From assembly GCA_900770765.1 (NCBI GenBank), contig CAAGLK010000044.1, positions 1 to 13,190 on the forward strand: DNA of 13,190 bases, read 5' to 3'. Origin of the DNA: Helicobacteraceae bacterium. Its GTDB lineage: Bacteria > Campylobacterota > Campylobacteria > Campylobacterales > Helicobacteraceae. The notes below the pieces were generated by a model. It worked only from the letters and a program-made list of their open reading frames with translations. It made no database searches and had not been told where the DNA came from. The position numbers and the translations under genes were made by a program. Positions 7,804-13,190 of the stretch are shown piece by piece (the first letter of the stretch is position 1; each line of letters starts with the position of its first letter).

Positions 7804-8830
7804 CTTTTGCCTCCGCCCTTAGCACATCACGCAACCCCTCGCCAATAAACACAAGCAAACAAAGTAAAGCACTAAGCGTAAAGAACCCACTAAGTGCAAG
7901 CCAAGGCGCATTTAAATTATTTTTCCCTTGCGCTAGAATCTCACCTAAACTAGCACTAGGTGGCGGAAGCCCAAGCCCTAAAAAATCAAGCGAAGCTAAA
8001 GTCGTAATGCTTCCACATAAAATAAAAGGCAAATATGTAAAAGTAGCCACTAAAGCATTTGGCAAAATATGGCGAAAAATAATTCTAAAATGGCTTACTC
8101 CTAGCATTTTAGCCGCTTTTATATAATCTAAATTTCTAACTTTTAAAAACTCCGCCCTAACAAAAGGAGTAAGGCTAATCCAAGAAAAAAGCAAAATAAC
8201 AAATAAAATGCTAAAAAAGCTAGGCTCTAGCAAACTAGCAAAAATAATTAGCACAAATAAAACAGGCATTCCACCCCAAATTTCAATTAATCTTTGCCCT
8301 ATTAAATCAACTTTACCGCCAAAATATCCGCACAACGCACCGACAAATAGCCCAATAATCGCACTAAAAAAGGTTAAAATCAGCCCAAAAATAATAGAAG
8401 TTTTAAGCCCATAGAGGATTCTAGCTAAAACATCTCGCCCTAAATCATCCGTGCCTAAAAGATTCTTAAAGCTAGGCTTAGAAGGCGCTGGAGTGCTAAG
8501 CGTGTAAATTACCGTATCATAAGAATAAGGGATAAGCGGCATAAGCATAAAGCCTTTTTCTTCAATTTTTTCTTGCAAATATGTATCGCTATAATTTGCA
8601 CTGCTATAAAAATCACCGCCAAAGGTAGTTTCAGGATAATCTTTAAAAATGGGAAAATAATTTTTACCATCATATCGCACAAACAAAGGCTTATCGTTTG
8701 CTATAAATTCCGCTCCTAAACATAAAATAAACAAAATGCTAAAAATCTTTAAAGAAATATAAGCTCTCTTATTTTGCTTAAAGGCTAAAAAGCGGCGATT
8801 TTGCGATATTTGCGTTAGGATTCCACTCAT
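7793..8830 (-). CDS. yejE: Peptide ABC importer permease YejE
   Basis: This is one of the two inner-membrane channel subunits of the importer. It has 345 residues, typical of YejE/OppC proteins. A cytoplasmic N-terminus with basic residues is followed by TM1 at about 26-45, then a long periplasmic stretch to about 120. After this comes the hallmark LLGTDDLGRDVLARILYG (124-141) just before the core of about five further helices (about 146-170, 186-222, 258-285, 310-333). The ATPase-docking EAA loop is at about 238-257 (KAAKMLGVSHFRIIFRHILP). The ATG at 8830 overlaps the TGA of yejB as ATGA, so the two permeases are translationally coupled. Partners are YejB, YejF and YejA, all present in order. 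Confidence 0.9.
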   Translation of the reverse strand: MSGILTQISQNRRFLAFKQNKRAYISLKIFSILFILCLGAEFIANDKPLFVRYDGKNYFPIFKDYPETTFGGDFYSSANYSDTYLQEKIEEKGFMLMPLIPYSYDTVIYTLSTPAPSKPSFKNLLGTDDLGRDVLARILYGLKTSIIFGLILTFFSAIIGLFVGALCGYFGGKVDLIGQRLIEIWGGMPVLFVLIIFASLLEPSFFSILFVILLFSWISLTPFVRAEFLKVRNLDYIKAAKMLGVSHFRIIFRHILPNALVATFTYLPFILCGSITTLASLDFLGLGLPPPSASLGEILAQGKNNLNAPWLALSGFFTLSALLCLLVFIGEGLRDVLRAEAKGGK

Positions 8831-9873
8831 AAACTAGCCTTGTCAAAATGGATTCTAGGGTCAATTATTTTATACATTAAATCACTAAGGATTCCAACAA
8901 TTAGCCCACAAAGTGTAAAAATATAAAGAGTTCCAAAAACAATAGGATAATCCCTACTAACAATAGCTTCATAGCCTAAAAGCCCCAAGCCATCAAGTGA
9001 AAAAATAATTTCAATTAAAAGAGAGCCACTAAGTAGGATTCCAAGCAGAGCCGATGGAATTGAAGCGATAATTAAAAGCATAGCATTACGAAAAATATGA
9101 CGATAAAGCACTTGAGTCTCATTTAAACCCTTTGCAAAGGCTAATTGCACATATTGCTTATGAATTTCTTCTAAAAACGAATTTTTACAAAGAAGCGTCA
9201 AAGTAGCAAACCCGCCAATGCTTAGCGATATTACAGGTAGCGTAATGTGCCAAAAATAGTCTTTAATTTTTTGTAATGTGCTTAAACTATCAAAATTATC
9301 CCCCACGATTCCACGCAGCGGAAAAATATTCAAATAAGTCCCACCAGCAAATAAAATAATTAATAAAATCGCAAATAAAAAAGTAGGAATCGCATTACCA
9401 ACAATAATTAAAGTGCTTGTAACGCTATCAAATGTGCTTCCCTCTTTTAATGCTTTTTTAATCCCAAGCGGAATAGAAATTAAATAAATAAGCAATGTAC
9501 TCCACAGCCCAAGACTAATAGAAACAGGCAATTTTTCTATAATTAAATCCACAACTTTTTTATTTTTATAAAAACTCTCACCAAAATTAAATATTAAATA
9601 ATTTTTAAGCATTAAAAAATATCGCTCTAAAAGCGGTTTATCAAAGCCATAAAGTGCGTTTATTTTTTCTAGCATCGCAGAATCTAGCCCCTCTTTTTTA
9701 TACACACTTTTTGCCCCACTAGCTTCAAAATGAGATTCCACACCCTCTAGTTTTGCAATCATTTGTTCAACAGGCCCACCAGGCGCTGCTTGCACGATAA
9801 AAAAATTAAGCGTCATAATTCCTAAAAGCGTAGGAATAACAAGTAAAAGTCGCTTTAGTAAATACTGCCCCAT
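8827..9873 (-). CDS. yejB: Peptide ABC importer permease YejB
   Basis: This is the second channel subunit. It has 348 residues and the YejB/OppB layout: an N-terminal helix LLLVIPTLLGIMTLNFFIVQ (9-28) followed by the family-typical APGGPVEQ (30-37). A periplasmic loop contains LYGFDKPLLERYFLMLKNYL (74-93), and FNFGESFYKNKKV lies before the core helices. The EAA loop is at about 243-262 (QLAFAKGLNETQVLYRHIFR), and the C-terminal IIDPRI is characteristic. The ATG immediately follows the yejA stop (TAAATG, no gap), so translation is probably coupled to yejA. It ends in the ATGA overlap with yejE. Confidence 0.9.
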   Translation of the reverse strand: MGQYLLKRLLLVIPTLLGIMTLNFFIVQAAPGGPVEQMIAKLEGVESHFEASGAKSVYKKEGLDSAMLEKINALYGFDKPLLERYFLMLKNYLIFNFGESFYKNKKVVDLIIEKLPVSISLGLWSTLLIYLISIPLGIKKALKEGSTFDSVTSTLIIVGNAIPTFLFAILLIILFAGGTYLNIFPLRGIVGDNFDSLSTLQKIKDYFWHITLPVISLSIGGFATLTLLCKNSFLEEIHKQYVQLAFAKGLNETQVLYRHIFRNAMLLIIASIPSALLGILLSGSLLIEIIFSLDGLGLLGYEAIVSRDYPIVFGTLYIFTLCGLIVGILSDLMYKIIDPRIHFDKASL

Positions 9874-11676
9874 TTAACGCCTAAAAGATGGATATTTTGT
9901 CTCTAAGCTCTTAAATTTTTGTGGATTTACCCACCAAGTTTCAAAGCCTACTTCATAAATAGGAGTAATCTTAGGATGCTCTAAAAAATCCCAAAACGCC
10001 ACTCTAAACGCCTTTGTGTGAAAATGTGGAATCACATAATACTCCCATAAAAGCACTCTATCTAGCGCCCTAGTGCTTAAAAGCAATTCTGTATAATCAC
10101 TTGCATAAATCACCCTTTGTATAAGTGTATCTATAACATTATTTTTTATACCAATATAATTATAGCTGCCCTTAGAATCCGCCGCTTCACTACCCCAAAA
10201 ATACGCTTGTTCATTACCTGGCGATAAACTTTGTGGAAAAACAGCCACAATCATATCATAATCAAACTCCCTTAAGCGATTTACATATTGTGCAATATCC
10301 ACAACGCGAATTTTCATATCAATTCCTAAAATCTCTAAGTTTTTTTTAAATGGAATCGCAACCCTCTCCATAGCAGGACTAGTTAATAAAAGCTCAAAAA
10401 CAAAAGGGATTCCATCTTTTTCTAACTTACCATTTTTAAAAATAAATCCAGCTTCTTTTAATAACTCTTGCGCCTTTTTTAGATTCTCTCTATTATTTCC
10501 ATCGCCTTTTGTAAGAGGCAGAGTAAAATTTTGTAAAAATAGCTCTTGTGGCAGAGAATCTTTAAATTCTTCTAAAATTTCAAGCTCTCTATTAAGCGGA
10601 ATCCCAACACTAGCAAAGGGCGAGTTATCAAAATAGCTTTTTGTGCGATTGTATTGATTAAAAAAAAGATTCTTATTACTCCACTCAAAATCAAAGGCAT
10701 AATTTAGTGCTTCCCTAACCTTTTTATCCTTAAAGAAATTTTTACGAGTATTAAACACAAATCCTTGCATACCGCTAGGCAGCGAGTGTAAAAACTCTTG
10801 CTTTTTAATATCATTATTTTTAAGGGCTACTCCATCATAGCCTAATGCCCAATTTTTCGCACTATATTCTTCTCTATAATCATATTTACCAGCCTTAAAA
10901 GCCTGCAAAGCCACAGAGTCATCTTTATAATAATCAATTGTGATTTTGTCAAAATTAAAATATCCCTTACGAGTTCTATGCTCCCTAGCCCAATAGCTCT
11001 CCACTCTTTTATAAGTTATGCTGCGACCTGGCTTAAAAGATTCCACCTTATAGGCTCCACTGCCTAGCGGAAGCGTAAGTGGATTTTTATTTAAATCTAA
11101 ATTCTCTAAATAATGCTTAGGAAGCACGGGCAAATCGCCTAAAATAAGGGCTAATTCCTTATTTTTAGGATTCTTAAAATTAAATCTAATTGTATATTTA
11201 TCTACAACCACAGCTTCTAAAATATCCGCATAATATCGCGTCATTGCTGGATTTTCACCCCTTGCAATTATATTAAAGCTAAACTCCACATCAAAAGCAG
11301 TAACTTCTACCCCATCATTAAATCGTGCATTTTTATCTAAATGAAAAATTACAAAAGAATTATCCAGCGCCCTTTGCACTGACTTTGCCACAAGTCCATA
11401 TTGACTGCTTGGCTCATCAAAGGAGCGCACCATTAAAGTATCATAAATTAAATTTAAGCCCTTAACACTCACGCCTTTAAGCAAAAAATCATAAAAACTA
11501 TCATAACTGCCTATCGCATATTGTCTAATATGCCCACCTTTTGGAGCGTTAGGATTCACATAATCAAAATGCGTAAAGTCTTTATACTTTACTTCTCCAT
11601 TTGCGCTAAATGCAGAAGTGCTAAAAGTCTGCGAAAATAAAATAAAAGGCACTAAAAGCAGCATTAAAAAGCGCAT
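9874..11676 (-). CDS. yejA: Periplasmic peptide-binding protein YejA (SBP family 5)
   Basis: YejA captures oligopeptides in the periplasm and hands them to YejBE. In enterobacteria the system takes up peptide-like compounds such as microcin C. The substrate here is unknown. The 600-residue length matches the family. A signal peptide spans about residues 1-25 (MRFLMLLLVPFILFSQTFS). The mature protein opens with a family-typical stretch, FDYVNPNAPKGGHIR (37-51). SBP-family blocks follow: LxYDTLMVRSFDEPSSQYGL (about 76-95), LDKNARFNDGVEVTAFDVEF (113-132) and MQGFVFNTRKNFFKDKKVRE. The ATG has AAAGGA 5 nt upstream. It is the first gene of the operon, with its own candidate promoter at 11705-11710, and is divergent from the PepSY-type gene. 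Confidence 0.9.
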   Translation of the reverse strand: MRFLMLLLVPFILFSQTFSTSAFSANGEVKYKDFTHFDYVNPNAPKGGHIRQYAIGSYDSFYDFLLKGVSVKGLNLIYDTLMVRSFDEPSSQYGLVAKSVQRALDNSFVIFHLDKNARFNDGVEVTAFDVEFSFNIIARGENPAMTRYYADILEAVVVDKYTIRFNFKNPKNKELALILGDLPVLPKHYLENLDLNKNPLTLPLGSGAYKVESFKPGRSITYKRVESYWAREHRTRKGYFNFDKITIDYYKDDSVALQAFKAGKYDYREEYSAKNWALGYDGVALKNNDIKKQEFLHSLPSGMQGFVFNTRKNFFKDKKVREALNYAFDFEWSNKNLFFNQYNRTKSYFDNSPFASVGIPLNRELEILEEFKDSLPQELFLQNFTLPLTKGDGNNRENLKKAQELLKEAGFIFKNGKLEKDGIPFVFELLLTSPAMERVAIPFKKNLEILGIDMKIRVVDIAQYVNRLREFDYDMIVAVFPQSLSPGNEQAYFWGSEAADSKGSYNYIGIKNNVIDTLIQRVIYASDYTELLLSTRALDRVLLWEYYVIPHFHTKAFRVAFWDFLEHPKITPIYEVGFETWWVNPQKFKSLETKYPSFRR

Positions 11677-11697
11677 AAGAATCCTTTAAAGAATAAA

Positions 11698-11710
11698 TTT
11701 TTGCATTTTA
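11698..11710 (-). promoter_or_regulatory. Candidate -10 element and start region for the yej operon
   Basis: On the - strand the sequence GCTAAAATGC supplies a TAAAAT -10-like hexamer (+ strand 11705-11710), with T/A-rich DNA upstream. This is the usual Campylobacterota sigma-70 pattern, in which a -35 box is poorly conserved. Transcription would start near 11698, giving a leader of about 22 nt with AAAGGA before yejA. Assigned by eye only. Confidence 0.45.
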
Positions 11711-11747
11711 GCATATTTTAAAAGCCTTTATATTTTCTTAACATTTA

Positions 11748-11791
11748 TATTTTAAAATGCGAGAAATTTTTATAACAATTCTCAAAAAGGA
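11748..11791 (+). promoter_or_regulatory. Candidate promoter, inverted repeat and RBS for the PepSY-type gene
   Basis: TATAAC (11771-11776) is the best -10 candidate for the gene starting at 11798. AAGGA (11787-11791) is its ribosome binding site. GAGAA (11761-11765) and TTCTC (11779-11783) flank the -10 element as an inverted repeat with a 13-nt spacer, a placement that would suit a repressor. The palindrome ATTTTAAAAT lies just upstream (11749-11758). The 121 bp between yejA and this gene must serve both divergent promoters. I cannot name a regulator. Confidence 0.35.
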
Positions 11792-11797
11792 CATAAA

Positions 11798-12343
11798 ATG
11801 TTTAAACTTTTTCGTAACACTCACATTTATTTAAGCCTATTTTTCCTACCGCTTGCACTAATTTATGCAATTACAGGCGTGGTGTATATTTTTGGCTTTA
11901 ATCAAGATGTAGGAGCAGTTAAAAACACTTATCAATTGACGCAAAATATAGAAAAAGGCAAGGAAGCGGACGCTTTAATTAATTTTTTAAAAGAAAATAA
12001 ACTAAAGATTCCAAGCAATCTTGACGCAAAAGAAAGAAAAGGAGCGATTAGCATAGGCGGTGCTTCATATAGCGCACAAATTATGAAAAACGGCGAGTCA
12101 AATTACACAATAACAACAACACAACGCTCATTTTTAGGGAATCTAATAATGCTACACAAGGCAAAAGGCGGATGGTATTTTGATGTTTTAGCGGTAGGAT
12201 TTGGCTTTACACTTATTTTACTTTATATATCTGGCCTTATGATTACACTATTCCATAGCAAAAAGAATAGAGGTTTGCAATATGCGACAATTTTAGCAGG
12301 CTTTATAATAACCGCCATTTTAGGATTCTTAAGCCTATCTTAA
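11798..12343 (+). CDS. PepSY-type three-helix inner-membrane protein
   Basis: The protein has 181 residues and three predicted membrane helices: about 10-33 (HIYLSLFFLPLALIYAITGV), about 128-152 and about 162-180. Between helices 1 and 2 lies a periplasm-sized soluble segment of about 90 residues. The first helix follows the PepSY-associated TM pattern, with a His near its start and Thr-Gly in the middle. LIMLHKAKGGWYFDVLAVG (117-135), which enters helix 2, is also typical, and His120 and His153 flank that helix. Related proteins in other bacteria are sometimes linked with iron or siderophore reduction; nothing here proves that role. The ATG has AAGGA 6 nt upstream. A 7-bp AT-rich hairpin, TCTTAAG/CTTAAGA (12327-12333/12339-12345), spans the stop codon but lacks a T tract. 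The gene is apparently monocistronic. Membrane topology is sure; family is likely; function is unknown. Confidence 0.75.
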   Translation: MFKLFRNTHIYLSLFFLPLALIYAITGVVYIFGFNQDVGAVKNTYQLTQNIEKGKEADALINFLKENKLKIPSNLDAKERKGAISIGGASYSAQIMKNGESNYTITTTQRSFLGNLIMLHKAKGGWYFDVLAVGFGFTLILLYISGLMITLFHSKKNRGLQYATILAGFIITAILGFLSLS

Positions 12344-12345
12344 GA

Positions 12346-12549
12346 CTCCACTATTTTGGCAAATTAAAATAAAACTCTGCATAATGCAGCACAAAACACA
12401 CATAAGTAAAGCAAAAAAGAAAGTATAAATTATTGTAGAGTATGTAAATTTAGAAAAAAGATGATAAAGCAATACCCATTTAAGTTAATCATTGTTGAAA
12501 GCGCTGGTTTAAAATATATTAAAATATCAAAGAATTTTAACAAGATTTT
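12346..12549 (+). other. Intergenic region with a short palindrome and candidate promoter
   Basis: About 200 bp contain no supported gene. CTGCAT-A-ATGCAG (12377-12389) is a 13-bp palindrome with a 1-nt centre, more like a protein-binding site than a hairpin. The AT-rich stretch at about 12510-12535 (AAAATATATTAAAATATC) is the likely promoter zone for the ComEA-like gene. Hydrophobic open frames exist on the - strand, but they lack ATG and RBS. Confidence 0.35.
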
Positions 12550-12567
12550 ATAAACAAATACATAATT

Positions 12568-12822
12568 TTGCTTTTAGCTTTTTCGTTTGCTTTTAGTGCG
12601 GTTGATTTAAATACTGCTAGCAAAGAGGAGTTAATGGGCGTTAAAGGCATAGGCGAGACAAAGGCACAAGCTATTATAGACTATAGAGCTAAACAGCCTT
12701 TTAAATCAGTAGATGAATTAGGCAATGTAAAGGGATTTGGCATAAAAACACTAGAAAAGCTAAAGGGCGAATTTAAAGTGGAAAACAACACCCAAAAAGA
12801 TTCCACTAAAGAGGCTAAATAA
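12568..12822 (+). CDS. ComEA-like helix-hairpin-helix DNA-binding protein
   Basis: This is a small secreted DNA-binding protein of the ComEA type. It resembles Campylobacter Cj0011c, which is linked to natural transformation in the periplasm. Two helix-hairpin-helix units follow the signal peptide: LNTASKEELMGVKGIGETKA (14-33) with IIDYR, and VDELGNVKGFGIKTLEKLKG. A polar Lys/Asn/Thr tail ends the protein. The start is a problem. TTG 12568 is the only conventional start codon, but it removes the basic n-region of the signal peptide and has no Shine-Dalgarno sequence. The same frame is open back to the TAA at 12538 and reads I-N-K-Y-I-I-L-L-L-A-F from ATA 12550, exactly where an ATG would be expected. 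Either ATA is used, or a G-to-A change has weakened or silenced the gene. DNA-binding fold is sure; role is inferred. Confidence 0.8.
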   Translation: MLLAFSFAFSAVDLNTASKEELMGVKGIGETKAQAIIDYRAKQPFKSVDELGNVKGFGIKTLEKLKGEFKVENNTQKDSTKEAK

Positions 12823-12828
12823 ATTAAA

Positions 12829-12847
12829 GAATCTTTTTTAAAGATTC
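12829..12847 (+). terminator. AT-rich hairpin after the ComEA-like gene
   Basis: GAATCTTT (12829-12836) pairs with AAAGATTC (12840-12847) around a TTT loop, 7 nt past the TAA stop. No T tract follows on the + strand, and on the - strand only broken T runs follow, so termination strength is doubtful. It may act as an mRNA 3'-end stabiliser. Confidence 0.35.
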
Positions 12848-12916
12848 AAATGCAGCATTACAACATTATTTAAGATTCCTTTTAAAATCTAATAAATAAT
12901 TCTACAAAACAAGCTA

Positions 12917-13132
12917 TATAACATCGCGCAACAGGCTTTTAAAAACAATAAAAGAGTATGAATTAATTTATAGCAGAATCTAAAAAGGCGAGAACGTCTC
13001 AGCATAAGGACTTATTAAAAGCCGCTTATAATGCGTATCCTACGGCTCCTATTCTCGCAAGGGGGAATTTTACGCATAAAATTATAAAAATAGCTTAAAG
13101 TTCTTAAAGTTTTTAACCATTGAAAACTTTTT
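12917..13132 (+). ncRNA. Candidate structured RNA or leader of unknown family
   Basis: This stretch has no convincing gene but is rich in inverted repeats. GCGAGAA (12988-12994) pairs with TTCTCGC (13052-13058). Inside it are ATAAG/CTTAT (13004-13008/13011-13015) and AGCCG/CGGCT (13020-13024/13043-13047). A competing 7-bp pairing, ATGCGTA (13031-13037) with TACGCAT (13071-13077), cannot form together with the outer stem. A -10-like TATAAC lies at 12917-12922. AAAGTTTT/AAAACTTT (13106-13113/13123-13130), ending in five T residues, could terminate transcription. The GC content of 12987-13075 is visibly higher than its surroundings. It lacks the signatures of tRNA, tmRNA, SRP RNA and RNase P RNA. 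The strand is uncertain, and a decayed coding fragment is the main alternative. Confidence 0.3.
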
Positions 13133-13155
13133 AAATTTAGCGTGTAATTTTACTT

Positions 13156-13190
13156 TAGAATCTTTTAAGGTAAAGGATAAGCGTTGGCGT
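13156..13190 (+). promoter_or_regulatory. Candidate promoter and RBS for a gene running off the right edge
   Basis: TAGAAT (13156-13161) sits in T-rich DNA and fits a Campylobacterota -10 box. AAAGGA (13172-13177) is followed after 6 nt by TTG-GCG at 13184. A gene with a TTG start may therefore begin here, but only two codons are visible and its identity cannot be known. Confidence 0.25.

Noticed and set aside
7103..8414. + strand frames opposite yejF and yejE
   Set aside because: Shadows of confident ABC transporter genes.
12351..12454. Short hydrophobic - strand frame (about 33 codons, ends LPK)
   Set aside because: It could be a membrane micropeptide, but it has no ATG/GTG/TTG start or RBS, and AT-rich DNA gives such frames by chance.
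12988..13058. tRNA-like shape: 7-bp closing stem around about 57 nt
   Set aside because: No TTCRA T-loop, no plausible D or anticodon arm on either strand.
12970..13108. + strand open frame reading KDLLKAAYNAYPTAPILARG
   Set aside because: No start codon, no RBS and a TAA just upstream. It could be a gene remnant, but nothing supports expression.

Overview
The window looks like chromosomal DNA of a Campylobacterota species, most likely an enterohepatic-type Helicobacter. This rests on the strong AT richness, AAGGA-type ribosome binding sites, a PseI pseudaminic acid synthase close to that of H. pylori, and a short ComEA-like protein of the kind seen in Campylobacter and Helicobacter. This is inferred from protein resemblance recalled from memory, not from a search.

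Region 1 (about 1-4492, + strand) is the 3' part of one very large gene of mobile-element type: a polyvalent protein with barnase/colicin E5/RelE-like nuclease-fold domains, an LPD3-like segment and a glycine-rich tail. It runs in from the left edge and is interrupted by two single-base frame breaks, near 938-945 and near 4385. It therefore reads as three pieces (1-945, 984-4388, and a short 3' remnant to 4492). It is either a decayed prophage or conjugative-element gene or one with two base-deletion sequencing errors. A weak intrinsic terminator follows at 4523-4547.

Region 2 (4653-11676, - strand) is a tightly packed six-gene operon transcribed leftward: yejA, yejB, yejE, yejF (a complete peptide ABC importer), a secreted protein with a degenerate staphylococcal-nuclease fold, and pseI. 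Gene junctions are 0 nt, a 4-nt ATGA overlap, 11-nt and 17-nt overlaps, and a 15-nt gap that contains the pseI ribosome binding site. An AT-rich intrinsic terminator overlaps the pseI stop codon. The importer brings peptides into the cytoplasm. PseI makes the nonulosonic acid used to glycosylate flagellin, and its place in this operon is unexpected.

Region 3 (11798-12822, + strand) holds a three-helix PepSY-type inner-membrane protein, divergent from yejA across a 121-bp shared promoter region. After about 200 bp of non-coding DNA comes a ComEA-like helix-hairpin-helix protein whose signal peptide has no normal start codon where one is expected.

Region 4 (12823-13190) has no convincing gene. 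It does have several nested and mutually exclusive inverted repeats, a candidate promoter upstream and a T-tract hairpin downstream, which suggests an unidentified structured RNA or leader. A promoter and ribosome binding site at the right edge probably start a gene outside the window. Across the whole window the 5-mer GAWTC (usually RGAWTCY) is strikingly frequent.
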